This document shows positions 1 to 10,040 of a stretch of DNA of 64,000 bases, in pieces. The DNA comes from Furcasterigmium furcatum (lineage: Eukaryota; Ascomycota; Sordariomycetes; Glomerellales; Plectosphaerellaceae). The DNA is taken from positions 2,108,001 to 2,172,000 of the forward strand of contig BCIA01000003.1 of NCBI GenBank assembly GCA_001599815.1. The letters run 5' to 3'. The notes below the pieces were generated by a model that saw nothing but the letters and a program-made list of their open reading frames with translations, searched no databases and had not been told where the DNA came from. Position 1 is the stretch's first letter. Each line of letters starts with the position of its first letter. Both the position numbers and the translations under genes were made by a program.

Positions 1-16
1 TCTATTGATCAGGCCC

Positions 17-3000
17 TTACCTTATGCCCAGCCCAACCGCCGCATCCTCGCCCGCCGGGTCTTCTGAGATTCGCCTCGTTGGCCCAACGCCACCCTGGCG
101 ACCGTTTTGTGACCGTTCCTGCCGTTGTGCTATGTTCACAGGGACACTCCCAAACTCGGCGACTCGCCTGCCTCCGACAACGATTCCGCCAGGGCCAGTC
201 GCCGGCGAATTTTCCCCTCCCACCAGTTGCGGGCTGCCCCTTGGACTGGAACGACCCGAGACGTTCCCCAGCTCTGGGCTGCCACCAGGACCTGCGAAGT
301 TGGGCACCCTGGCTCCTGAGCGCTGTCGAGCTGGCGCAGGAGGAACGTTGCTGCCACCGAGAAGCGAATCACCCCTGGCCCGGCCCTTTCGGCCGCGATC
401 CCACGCTTGGTAAGACGTTTGTTCAATGTCAAACGCGGGAAGACGTGGAGAGGGCTCAGTTTCGACCAGTGACGCCGGCCTGCTTCGTCGAGAAAGGCTT
501 CCGCCCCGGCTACGGCTTCTAGAAGGGCCGCGGCTTCCGGGTGTCGCAACAGGCGTTGCAGAGCTGATGCCACTGTCTTGACGGGCGCTCGGGTTACGAG
601 ACATGGGTTGAGAGGTGTAGCCATGGGGCGCGTGTGATGGCACCAGGGGATTCCATGGGCCTGATGTGCCCGGTGGTAGCACGGTGACCGCAGGTTGCGA
701 CGAATAACTCCAGGCTTCATGGCGCAGGCTGCCAGTGCTGCTGCTCAGCAGTTGTTGGTGATTCGGAGGTGGCGCAAAAGGCCCTTGCTGGAGCCCTGGA
801 CTGGAACGATTGCTGCGAGTCCCTCCGCTATATCCTAACGGATCGCTCTGCTTTGGCAGAGCAAGCCTCTCCGATGTGAATCTGTCCACATTTTCCTGGT
901 ATTCTGTTGGTAAATATGGGGACTCTGATTGTTGACTTTCGGGCGAAGCCTTGTGAGCAGTGAATCGATTGAGCAGTCCGGACAGATACGAAGTCTTCGG
1001 GCTACTTGACACAGACGAAGGGGCTACCATTGTTGTTGATGACCGGGTAGAGGCGCCGCCTGATAGGACTCCCGCGTACGTCCCATCAGGAAGACGCCCT
1101 TTGATGGTGCCTCCACCACGCAGTGGCGGCGGCGAGGCCTTCTTGATTTCCATCAAACCGGCCTTCACACTGTCTCCAAGGGATACTCTTGACGTCGATT
1201 GACTCGGAGATCGGCGGCCTTCAGAGGGCGTAGGAGACGCGATCAGCCCGCTGGCGGAAGCACGGCTGATGCCGACTCTCGGGTCAAGATGCGAGGTTTC
1301 CGTGGCTCTCCACGCCCCAGCACGGTCGCGATAGCGTCGTTGATCGAGTCTTTTGACTGCTCGGTGGGGCTGAACAACAGTCCAGCCTGAATCATCCCCG
1401 GGGGAGGTAACAGTGCGATCGTCGGGAACGAAGTCGTCATCGAAGGGTCCGACGTCTGGCACGGTATTGACAGATGGATAAGGTGCGGTTGCGCCAGCTC
1501 TCCCCCACGGGTTCTCAATAGCCAAAGGGGACTCAAATCGACCTGCGGCCTCGTCGAATAGAGTACTTTCCCACACGAGTCTTGTTGGTCCCGTTGGGAC
1601 CTCACCCGGAAGCACGCCCTTCCAATCCACCGCATTGCGAGCGCCGTCCTCGTCTGCCAGGCTTGAGGCATTGGTAGACAAGGAGGGAACGGTTGACTGG
1701 GTCGAGAGGCTGTTTGTTCGTTCGAAAATTGAAACATGGCGAATATCCCCCGAGTCTGTATCAGGCTTGACCTCGAGGATCCTTGCCGAGATGTCTCTCT
1801 GCAGACGTGCAATCTTATCTCCAGTCCCCGCGACTCGCTCCCGCAGCCTCTGACTGGCGGCGAAGAGTTCGGGGGACGAAGTTGGATTTTTTTGTTTGCT
1901 AGGCAGACGATTGAAGTGATGCAAGAGCTTCTCGCCGTGGATCGAGTACCTGCGATAGTCGTCGGGCAGGCCGAGGTTGTGGTTGCTGTGGATTTTGGCA
2001 TCCGCGCGGTCGTAGGACTCGCAGAACACCGAGATTGCCCGCTCCAGCCAGAATACAAACTGCCCCTCTTGCACCAGGGTCTCGAGGAAAAAGGCTTGGA
2101 TGATGGTGTGAATACGAAGTATGTCCAGGGGACTGACGTCCTTGTCGGTGTCATCGCCGCTCTTCTTGCTGTTTCTAGAGCTAGAGGTAGCAGAGGGCGG
2201 CAAGTCTTCCATTTCGATCCGCTCCACGAGTGCAAACGCGATCAGAGTTACAAACGTCCTGTTGAGGCTCTTCTTGAGATTGGATGTTCGAGCTTTGACC
2301 GGCGTGCGTTTGTCGAGAGCGCCCAGACCAAGTGCCAACATCTCGACGGGGACATGCTGGCTGAAAAAGGAGAGGATATGGATCAGGTTGAGAGCTTCGG
2401 TGTTGCCCCGTGCTCGAAGCTCGTCCCGGATGGCCCTGTAGGCCGGCAGTGTGCCGACGGGGGGCTGCTCCTTGAAACCTTTCAAGTACTTTGACAGCGG
2501 CTCCTTTGTAGCCTTCATCTGCTGTGCTGATGCATGAATCATCAAAGGGAGGCGGTCGACCAGCTGCACCAGCTCCAGAGCCTTGCGAAGATCGTCCGTG
2601 GAGTACGGCTTTCTCTTCCCCAACTCTTCCAGAAGCAGGGACTGCGCGTCTTGGACCGGGAGAAGCTCGAGTTCCATGACCACCGGGTTGTCGTAAAAGT
2701 GACTGCCGGCCACGGCGCTTTCCGTCGAGGTAAAGAGCAGGCTCGTCTTCTTTCTGTCGGGGATGAACTGACTGACCGCGGCGGTGTTGTCAAACCGAAT
2801 GCCGTCGAAGACAAGGAGCCACCCGTCAAAGTCGTTGAACCAATTCCGCACGACCTCGACCATCTTCCGAGGATCGAGAAGGTCTTTGGTCGTCTCTTGG
2901 CCGGTCATCTCTCTGATTGCCTCGGTCTTGGCAATTTGCCAGAAACCGCTCTCCATATCCTGGACGGTTGTTGCCCGGACCCAGTAGACACCACCGGGGT

Positions 3001-4351
3001 AATCAGTCTTGTGATCAAAGACGTATTGCCTCGCAAGATGTGTCTTGCCAGACCCGGCCATGCCAGTCAGCAGAACCGCCGACGTGCCAACGGACTGTCG
3101 CTTGGGTTCCATGAGAAGCCTGTGGAGTTCTCTCATTTCGTCCTGCCTTCCCACGAAGTAGGAATTGGGACGGAAATGCTGCGGATGAATGAAAATCGGC
3201 TCTCTCTCTCCAACTGACACTTGCGAGGCCGACAATGACGGGGGGATCGGGGCAGTGAGATCGCCCGAGTGGCCCGGGACAAACGACCCCGATTGAGGCA
3301 CGACGGGGCTGCTGTACACCGGTAGGCGCTCAGGAGGCGCTGCAATGCCACTTAGGCGCTCGTTGGCATCCTGTCGAGCTCTCTCCCGGCGTTCCTCGAG
3401 CTCGATATCCCATCTCGTCTGGATCACGGGCGATGCCTCCTCCACCCACTCTCGCAACGTCGTCGAGACTGACATATAGCCCGGCGCGCTGGGCCCTGCG
3501 AACTTGCACATGCCTGAATGTGTGGCTTCGATACCGTAGTAGGTGACGCCTGGGAGCTGAGGGCAGGCGGAGCTAGCGTCAACGACGAGAGCTTTGGTGC
3601 CTTTGAGATCCGTTTTGTGGTTTTCGTGGGCCATGGTGATCTTGAAACGCTGATAAACATCAAGGAAATGGTTGTTAATGTTCTGCAGCGTTTCGTTGTC
3701 CCGCTTGAGCGTTTTCAGGAGAACGGACTCGCTCTCGAACAACTTCTTGGGCAGGACAGTGTCGGCCATGGCCTGCAGGACGCGCCCCCAGGTGGCCAGG
3801 CCAGACCCTGTGTGCGGAGTGCCGAGAAAGATGATGCCGTAGGTGGAAACGAATACGCCTCGGTGGTCCTCGTGATTCTTGTCCTTGAGATCGTTGGAGT
3901 ACAGGAGCGATCTCTTCAGGAGGAGGCCGCCGAGGCTGTGAGCAACCCAGAGGATGGGATATCGCTGTCTTCCCAAGCTCTTGCGGTACAGCGTCACGCA
4001 GGAGACGAGAGTTTGTGCATGCTGGAAGATGAAGTTGTCGCTGGCACTGTTGCTACCCGTGGAATAGACGTCGGCATTGTACCCATACACCAGGACATTG
4101 GCTGGCGTCCCGTCCAGCGATACGGGTAGTAGGTCGCTGGGCCAGAAGACCCCTCCAGTGGTCCCGTTGCTGTTGCTGTCGCCGCCTGCCCGCCAGGTCC
4201 TCGCGGGGTCGCCGTTCAAGCCATGCAGGAGGATAATATCGATCTGGGCGTCTGGGTGTGTGTAGACTGGAGTGATTTCATACCGATTAATCTTGCGGCT
4301 AACAGCGCCGCCGGGTTTATCTTTCTGGGTCATGTTAGCGCTGAACGGCAT
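17..4351 (-). CDS. NLR-like STAND protein with N-terminal alpha/beta-hydrolase domain
   Basis: Single open frame of 1444 aa. Residues about 35-300 form a DUF676/lipase-like alpha/beta-hydrolase: LLHGLNG near 41-47, nucleophile elbow AHSLGG (Ser139), GTPH near 177-180, and candidate acid and base Asp258 and His278. Residues about 395-700 form an NTPase of NB-ARC/STAND type, with Walker A GMAGSGKT (430-437) and Walker B WLLVFDG (511-517). The rest is low complexity, Ser/Pro/Arg/Gly rich and probably disordered; I see no TPR, ankyrin or WD repeats. Fungal proteins of this plan are NLR-like receptors proposed to act in non-self recognition or cell death; the effector here would be a hydrolase. 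The stop codon (17-19) lies inside a good splice donor (GTAAGG, first base at 20), so the gene may continue past the left edge of the window. Domain assignment is firm; the biological role is inferred from the family. Confidence 0.85.
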   Translation of the reverse strand: MPFSANMTQKDKPGGAVSRKINRYEITPVYTHPDAQIDIILLHGLNGDPARTWRAGGDSNSNGTTGGVFWPSDLLPVSLDGTPANVLVYGYNADVYSTGSNSASDNFIFQHAQTLVSCVTLYRKSLGRQRYPILWVAHSLGGLLLKRSLLYSNDLKDKNHEDHRGVFVSTYGIIFLGTPHTGSGLATWGRVLQAMADTVLPKKLFESESVLLKTLKRDNETLQNINNHFLDVYQRFKITMAHENHKTDLKGTKALVVDASSACPQLPGVTYYGIEATHSGMCKFAGPSAPGYMSVSTTLREWVEEASPVIQTRWDIELEERRERARQDANERLSGIAAPPERLPVYSSPVVPQSGSFVPGHSGDLTAPIPPSLSASQVSVGEREPIFIHPQHFRPNSYFVGRQDEMRELHRLLMEPKRQSVGTSAVLLTGMAGSGKTHLARQYVFDHKTDYPGGVYWVRATTVQDMESGFWQIAKTEAIREMTGQETTKDLLDPRKMVEVVRNWFNDFDGWLLVFDGIRFDNTAAVSQFIPDRKKTSLLFTSTESAVAGSHFYDNPVVMELELLPVQDAQSLLLEELGKRKPYSTDDLRKALELVQLVDRLPLMIHASAQQMKATKEPLSKYLKGFKEQPPVGTLPAYRAIRDELRARGNTEALNLIHILSFFSQHVPVEMLALGLGALDKRTPVKARTSNLKKSLNRTFVTLIAFALVERIEMEDLPPSATSSSRNSKKSGDDTDKDVSPLDILRIHTIIQAFFLETLVQEGQFVFWLERAISVFCESYDRADAKIHSNHNLGLPDDYRRYSIHGEKLLHHFNRLPSKQKNPTSSPELFAASQRLRERVAGTGDKIARLQRDISARILEVKPDTDSGDIRHVSIFERTNSLSTQSTVPSLSTNASSLADEDGARNAVDWKGVLPGEVPTGPTRLVWESTLFDEAAGRFESPLAIENPWGRAGATAPYPSVNTVPDVGPFDDDFVPDDRTVTSPGDDSGWTVVQPHRAVKRLDQRRYRDRAGAWRATETSHLDPRVGISRASASGLIASPTPSEGRRSPSQSTSRVSLGDSVKAGLMEIKKASPPPLRGGGTIKGRLPDGTYAGVLSGGASTRSSTTMVAPSSVSSSPKTSYLSGLLNRFTAHKASPESQQSESPYLPTEYQENVDRFTSERLALPKQSDPLGYSGGTRSNRSSPGLQQGPFAPPPNHQQLLSSSTGSLRHEAWSYSSQPAVTVLPPGTSGPWNPLVPSHAPHGYTSQPMSRNPSARQDSGISSATPVATPGSRGPSRSRSRGGSLSRRSRPASLVETEPSPRLPAFDIEQTSYQAWDRGRKGRARGDSLLGGSNVPPAPARQRSGARVPNFAGPGGSPELGNVSGRSSPRGSPQLVGGENSPATGPGGIVVGGRRVAEFGSVPVNIAQRQERSQNGRQGGVGPTRRISEDPAGEDAAVGLGIR

Positions 4352-4360
4352 CTCTTTTTC

Positions 4361-4457
4361 GTGTCAGGGATTCAAGGTGGCTTCTCCTCTCGTGTCAGGG
4401 AATCGAGATGGCCTCTCTTTCTATGCCAGGGAGTTGAGGTGCCAGGGAATCGAGATG
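4361..4457. repeat. Imperfect short repeat upstream of the NLR gene
   Basis: Four degenerate copies of a roughly 18-20 bp unit with core TCAGGGAATCGAGATGG start near 4361, 4392, 4424 and 4440. The first two are the best conserved; the last two are shorter and begin TGCCAGGG. They lie within 110 bp upstream of the NLR start codon, so in its promoter or 5' leader. Confidence 0.5.
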
Positions 4458-5671
4458 TGTGCTTGGCAAAATTCGTGATAATCAAAGCACTGCCAATCCC
4501 AAGGGGGGACTCACCATGCTGTATTCGGCCCCAGCAGGCGTGATGTCTCAAGGCGGGTACCGATGGATGAGCCGACCTCTCACCCCTGGGTTGGAGGGTG
4601 AGGCAGGCTCTCAGGTTGCTTTTTGGGTAGGCGCTCGGGAGCTGGAGTCGCGGATGCAGTCGATATCAGGCTCCCGAAAGCGCACCCAGAGGCCACGACA
4701 GCACCTGGTTTGGGAGGCAGCCTGTTCAATAAATAGGTAGGCCGACTGGGAGGGGAGGGAGGCTCTGCTGGACTGGAGGGCTTGGATTCCAGGGTGATGA
4801 TGTCAAATTCGAGTGAGTGCCTGGAGCGGTGGACGCCTCGTTCGAGTCAGTCGCGTGACGTTGCCTCGGCGTGGAAGAAGGGATTGAAGTTCAGAAATCG
4901 CATCCTCGTCTCCAGCTCCCAAAGATCAAGGTAGGACGCGGGGTCTCCGTGGTACGTGACGAGCCGAGCGGCAGCACCCAATGAACGGCAGAGGGCTGGG
5001 GTTGACAGGGATCATCGAGCCCAACGCAGGGCGGCTGATACCCTAGACTCGAATCTGCCGTGCGGGAGAGGATCGTGCCCGGCGCGCGGTGCGAGGTGTG
5101 GCAACGCAGGGCGTCGGGACAAGCCTTCGTCCCGTGGTTCTGGGCGTGGCCTCTGTTGCCTTGAGGGCCATTTTGCATGACAATTCGAAGACCACAGGGC
5201 AAGCCTCTCGTCGGGACACAGCCGGGCTGGCGGCAGTATCTGAGTCACATGCCTGGCGAACTCAAAATATGAGCAACCCGACATGTCATTCAAAGATTCG
5301 GAAAGAGCACTGGGCGGCATCCCCGATCCAGGACTTGAGAAGGTGCTTCGCTGGCAGGTGCCACACTGAGCGCGCCGCGTCTGGGGAAACTGCGACCCTG
5401 ACTTCGGCTGTGGCGCCCTAAATCTGCCTCGGACTGGGGTGCGACATCAGCGGATGAGCTGCCTCTCGAGGCCGATCCCGCACGAGTTACGAATATACAC
5501 CAGTGCTCATGTATTTCGACCCAAAGACTTTTGGAAATTGTTGTAATTATCTGTCTCCTTTAGTTGGTTGTTTGTTACCTGGCCTGATTGCTTGTTTCTT
5601 GTCAGGAGGATGCTGGTTGTGATACGTGCCCCGCCTATAGCCCAATCTTTTTTCCAAAAATGTACTCTCTC
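4458..5671. other. Intergenic, no gene seen
   Basis: About 1.2 kb between the 5' end of the NLR gene and the tRNA-Leu gene. Open frames here are short and lack recognisable domains or intron signals. It presumably holds the NLR promoter. Confidence 0.5.
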
Positions 5672-5761
5672 GTTGCGGTGGCCGAGTGGTCTAAGGCGCT
5701 GGGTTTAAGGAATTATCTCCAGTGGACATAGTCCGCGCGCGTTCGAACCGCGTCCGCAACA
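5672..5761 (+). tRNA. tRNA-Leu (anticodon UAA) with short intron
   Basis: A complete cloverleaf can be drawn. The acceptor stem pairs GTTGCGG with CCGCAAC and is followed by discriminator A. The D stem is GCC/GGC, the anticodon stem CTGGG/TCCAG, and a long class II variable arm (GGAC/GTCC) is present. The T stem is GCGCG/CGCGT with loop TTCGAAC. The anticodon TAA is at 5706-5708. A 7-nt intron follows position 37 at about 5710-5716. The long variable arm and anticodon both fit leucine. An A/B-box internal promoter is expected for RNA polymerase III. Confidence 0.9.
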
Positions 5762-5762
5762 C

Positions 5763-5768
5763 TTTTTT
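5763..5768 (+). terminator. RNA polymerase III T-run terminator of tRNA-Leu
   Basis: A run of six T residues starts two bases after the tRNA discriminator base, the usual RNA polymerase III stop signal. Confidence 0.8.
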
Positions 5769-5853
5769 CGTAGCACACATCGTTCATTATTTTTGCTCTT
5801 TGTCTAAGAACTCCTATGTATCCTGGAGAAGAGCGGAATGCCTGGTCCCCCCT

Positions 5854-7194
5854 CTACCCTGTCACCCGCCGTCTCCAGGTGAAGTGATTCCTCGGATCCG
5901 CCGCCAGCGTCCGCATGGCCTCGACATCCGACGCGCCCGCGCCGCTCTCCATCAAGCCGGCCTCGACGGCCAGCTCACCATACTTGGCCGCCATCTTGTC
6001 CTTCCCCAGAAGGTTGCAGTTCAGGGCCGCCGTCGTGTACGCCCCGAACATCTTGGACTCGAGCCTCTCCTTCTTGAACAGCCCGACGTACCGCTCCACC
6101 ATGTCCAGTGTCACCGTGGACTTGACGTCCGAGAGCATGGCCTCCAGGTGCCGGATCACGCGCAGCCTCTCTTCCGACTCCTCGAGGTCCGCATCCGAGG
6201 CGCTGCACAGCGAGCAGCTGCACTCGAAGCCCCAGGCCTTCTGGGCGCGCTGCTGCCGCGCAGCCCGGGAGCTCATCTGGTCGAGGTACGAGATGGTCAG
6301 CTCATCGCCTGGCTTCACGGGGCGCACCACCTTGGTTCGGTGCACGAGGTCCTCCCCGACGTGGAACACGGCGTTGGGCCGGCAGTCGTGGTTGAAGCGC
6401 GACACCTCCGGAAAGTTCCCGTAGTGGTACCCGTCCGCGCCGCCAATGTCCATCTGGAACGAGTTTGTGGTCAAGATGTCGGTGATCTTGTGGCCGCCGC
6501 CGCCGGACTGGCCAACCTGGCGCATGAACAGCCGCCGCGTCGCCGCGGGCATGAGCGACGGGGCGAGGTCGAGGAGCACCTCCTTCTCGCTCTTCGGCGT
6601 GCGCTCCACGAAGCCGCGGTGCGCGAGGAGCACGGGTGCGTGTACCATCAGGCCGTCTCCCCTGGACAGTGGCCTGTTGGCGATGAGCCCGAGGCCCTTG
6701 CCCTCGACCTCTCGGATGTCGTAGGGCTGTGGCCGCGACTGGTCCTCGGCGTACAGCGCGGAGAACTGCGCTTCCATGGCCTTGACCATTTCCAGGCCCG
6801 CGGCGTCCGTGATCAGGACAATGCCTCGCCCCTGGCCGAATCCACGGTGGGCGTACAGGCAGTACTCGCCGACGCATCTCCTCCCGCCAACCCATGTCGC
6901 CGGCGCAGGCGCAGGCTCAGGCGCAGCCGCGGGCGCTTCACTGCGCGCGGCATCTGTCCGGTTGCCTCGTGATTCGGAGAACGGAGGCGCAAGCTGCCCG
7001 GTTTTCGACTTGTAGTTTCCGCATGTGAGTTGCTGGAGATTGAAAGGCGACCAGGGACAGACGTCCGACAGGTCGAGGCCGAGGGTAGTTTGTTGGTGTT
7101 GTTGCAGGGGCTCGACCGCCGCGGGGTTCGCCGCCAGAACTCCATGTCGACTTGCGACCAGCGCCGCGAGAAGGAGAAAATAGTCACTCAACAT
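5854..7194 (-). CDS. SET-domain protein with N-terminal signal peptide
   Basis: Intronless frame of 446 aa starting at an ATG. Residues 1-21 look like a secretory signal (charge-poor start, Leu/Ala-rich core, small residues at 20-22). A Pro/Ala-rich linker lies near 85-100. The SET domain spans roughly 157-305: GKGLGLIANRPLSRGD, then RFNHDCRPN (266-274), then GDELTISYLD with the catalytic-type Tyr303. A post-SET cysteine cluster CSCSLC follows (325-330). SET domains transfer methyl groups from S-adenosylmethionine to lysines, and this short-SET plan resembles fungal 'SET domain-containing protein 5' genes. A leader peptide is odd for a presumed nuclear or cytosolic methyltransferase; the target is unknown. 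It is divergent from the kelch gene. Confident on domain, not on substrate or location. Confidence 0.88.
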   Translation of the reverse strand: MLSDYFLLLAALVASRHGVLAANPAAVEPLQQHQQTTLGLDLSDVCPWSPFNLQQLTCGNYKSKTGQLAPPFSESRGNRTDAARSEAPAAAPEPAPAPATWVGGRRCVGEYCLYAHRGFGQGRGIVLITDAAGLEMVKAMEAQFSALYAEDQSRPQPYDIREVEGKGLGLIANRPLSRGDGLMVHAPVLLAHRGFVERTPKSEKEVLLDLAPSLMPAATRRLFMRQVGQSGGGGHKITDILTTNSFQMDIGGADGYHYGNFPEVSRFNHDCRPNAVFHVGEDLVHRTKVVRPVKPGDELTISYLDQMSSRAARQQRAQKAWGFECSCSLCSASDADLEESEERLRVIRHLEAMLSDVKSTVTLDMVERYVGLFKKERLESKMFGAYTTAALNCNLLGKDKMAAKYGELAVEAGLMESGAGASDVEAMRTLAADPRNHFTWRRRVTG

Positions 7195-7952
7195 CCTGAT
7201 TTCGTGTCTTCAGAGTTCAAATCAACACAGCGGCTGCCGACTGCGTGGGATCAGACGACTGGGGTTTCATTCTCTTAAATCGACCACGACCAGCGCATGG
7301 GCGTCGGCCCGGGGCTCGACTCCTTGTTTCATCATCGTCCCTGGAAACATCGGACGCGTCGATCACGGAGGGACGTGCGGTCGCCGCCCCCTGAAAACAC
7401 CAAGGGCGGGAAACAAGACGAAGATGAGGAAGACGCACCCTCGACCCGCACGAAACATGCTGAGCCCTCGGTTGCCAGGTGTCACTGCAGCTGAGACGAC
7501 GACGGGATACCCCTGTTGCCCGGCGGTGATGTCGGGACCGAACAAACGGGACCGAGAAACCAAGTTCCCTCGCCGCGCATGAAGCACCCAGTTACACGAC
7601 ATGATATTCACAGCCATGATTCTTCATTGGATCGGGCCTGCTGGGTTGCAGCGGGCGGGAAGATGCGGCAGCACCCTTTTTAGAAATGAGGTGCCGTGCC
7701 ACCCACAAGATGGAGGGAACTTCCATGTTGCGGGTAAGTGGACGATCCTCGCTTCTCCTCGACCTGACCTGTGCTGCTCCCGTCTTTGAATCTCATGTTT
7801 AGGAAGTCTTCGATCTTCTGCTAGTCAGGAGTGGATGAGAACAGACATCGACTTCCATCGCATATTCAGCCAAGGACCAATCCTGAGATCACTCGGCGCG
7901 CGGAAGCGGGAGACATTGGCCCAACCGCTCTCTGCTTTCAGGGTCACTCGAG
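7195..7952. other. Divergent intergenic region between SET and kelch genes
   Basis: About 760 bp between the start codons of two divergently transcribed genes, both encoding proteins with signal peptides. It must hold both promoters. I see no coding signal and no clear TATA box. Confidence 0.5.
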
Positions 7953-9927
7953 ATGTTACTGAGACGGGGTTTCTTGAGCGCTTTTATTTCTCTGGCTCTG
8001 GTGTTGGGACCGAGCCGCGCGCAGAACAACGACGCCAATAATCCCTTTGGCCTGTCGGCCGCGCCGGATGTCGACGACTTCCTTCGAAGGTCACAAGCGC
8101 GAGGTATTCTTTCTACACGGAGCAACCAGTAGCATATCCCATGCTCACCAGACCTAGTCGCAGTAATCGGGAACTACCTCTACTTCGATGGAGGTGAGCT
8201 GTCTCAGCTCGTCGACGGCCAGCGGCCAGCCGGCTTCAACTCCAACGGAGGTCTGTATACTTCATCGCACAGGACCATGCCCCAGGTCACTAACTTGCCC
8301 AGTGAACCGCACTCTATCCATCGACATCTCCAAGTCATGGCACCCCCGCGACGTGAGCGTCACCGAGATCCAAAAGGCAGCGCCCAACATGATGCGCCAA
8401 GCCCTCTTCGTCGACCGCTCGTCCGGCTCCTTCTACATCTGGGGCGGCCACACCCCCAACGGCGCGCCCATCCCCGACCCGGAGCTCTGGCGCTTCAGCG
8501 CCGATGGCGAGGGGGCCGGCTCCTGGACGACCGAGGTCCCCAGCAACCCCGACGAGTTCGAGCGGCTCCAGCGCTCCGAGGGCTGCGCCTACGTCAGCAC
8601 CCCCGACTCGGGTTTTTGCTTCGGCGGCGACGACCCCTTCCGCTGGGCGTCGCGCGACCCCGCCGGACCGGTGCCGGGATACGTGCAGTTCAACTTCACC
8701 ACGCAGACCTGGCGGAACGAGACGCGCGCGCCGTGGTCGCCGTACGGGACGACGTACGGGGGGCAGGCCGTGTACATCGACAGCTTCGGGCCGAACGGGC
8801 TGGTCATGCTCCTCGGGGGAGGGACGCCTGCCATCGGCGCCGATCGGAACATTGGGTTCCTGAGCATGCAGAACGTGACGTTCATGGACCCTGTCACGAA
8901 GGAGTGGTACTGGCAGCGGACGACGGGAACGGCGCCGTCGGCGAGGCAGCAGCATTGTGCCGTTGGCGTGGCCGGGCCCAATAACACTTTCGAGATGTAA
9001 GTCGCGGGTCTGAATCCTTGCGTGGGCGAGGGGACTGGCTAACTCGGAGCGCAGCTTTGTCTACGGCGGCAGAAATGTCCGGAGCAGAGAGGGCTGGGAT
9101 GAGATCTACGTCCTGAGCCTCCCCGGGTTCGTCTGGACCAAGGCAGACTACGAATCGGCTGCCTCGCGGTCCGGCATGGGCTGCGCCGTCGCCGGCCAGC
9201 GGCAGATGATCGTCGTCGGTGGCGCGAACGTCGAGCTCGGTAACCCGGAGTTCTGGTACGACGCGGACCCTTTCCCTCAGGGGCTCGGGATCTTTGACTT
9301 GACCGAGCTGGCCTGGAAAGAGCAGTACGACGCGGACGCCGCGGACTACGATTCACCGCGGGTTATCAGGGACTGGTATTCGGCTGGGTGAGTCTCCTGA
9401 CGAAATCAAGATATCTCAGACTAATCTTGGGCAGGGGCCTCGAACAAGTATCTTGGTCGTCACCCGCCGTCGCGGACTTGTTCACACGACGAGACACTGA
9501 CGGTGAGGACACCGTTACACCGGGGAACAACCAGCAACCCGAACCCAGCGCCAGCCCTGCGCCCCTGAGCACGGAGAGCATCGCCGGTATAGCAGTCGGA
9601 GGGGTAGCGGGAGCCGCCATGATCGGTGTGCTTATTTGGTTCCTCCTCCGGAGGCGGCGTCTGCAGGGTGAGCTTCAGGAGAAGGCCGATGCTTCCGACA
9701 GCGCCTCGAAGGTCGCGCCGATGAGCTACACCGCGCCGCCGTCATACCAGTCACCAAGCGAAGTCCACGGCGACCCCAGCAGGGCCGAGATGCACGGCGA
9801 TCCGAGACGGGTTGAGATGCACGATACTTCAACACGACCCGAATTGCCGGCGAAGCCGGATGGCTGGCAGCACACTGCGGAGCTGGATGGCTCCGGGGTT
9901 CAGGAGAAGAGGTTCAGCTGGGTCTGA
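7953..9927 (+). CDS. Kelch-repeat single-pass membrane protein
   Basis: Five exons: 7953-8103, 8158-8250, 8303-8996, 9055-9387 and 9435-9927, with introns of 47-58 nt and intact GT/AG ends. The spliced frame is 587 aa. The start encodes a signal peptide (leader ending near PSRAQ). The ectodomain carries kelch-like blades seen as paired glycines after hydrophobic strands: YLYFDGG, FYIWGGHTP, VMLLGGG, FVYGGRN and MIVVGGAN. Near the C-terminus a membrane helix (SIAGIAVGGVAGAAMIGVLI onward) is followed by basic RRRR, then a Pro/Ser-rich cytoplasmic tail with short repeated segments rich in EMHGDP. Fungal proteins of this plan are surface or secretory-pathway proteins of unknown role. The 3' end converges on the acyltransferase gene 113 bp away. 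Gene structure confident; function unknown. Confidence 0.85.
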
Positions 9928-10040
9928 CGGCGCTGGCCCATGGCTATTTTTGTCTGCCATATACCCCTTATTGCGAGATGAATAAATCAAGGCTTTCATC
10001 TCTAGACTTGTAATAATCTGCCTCATCCTGTCACTCTCCT

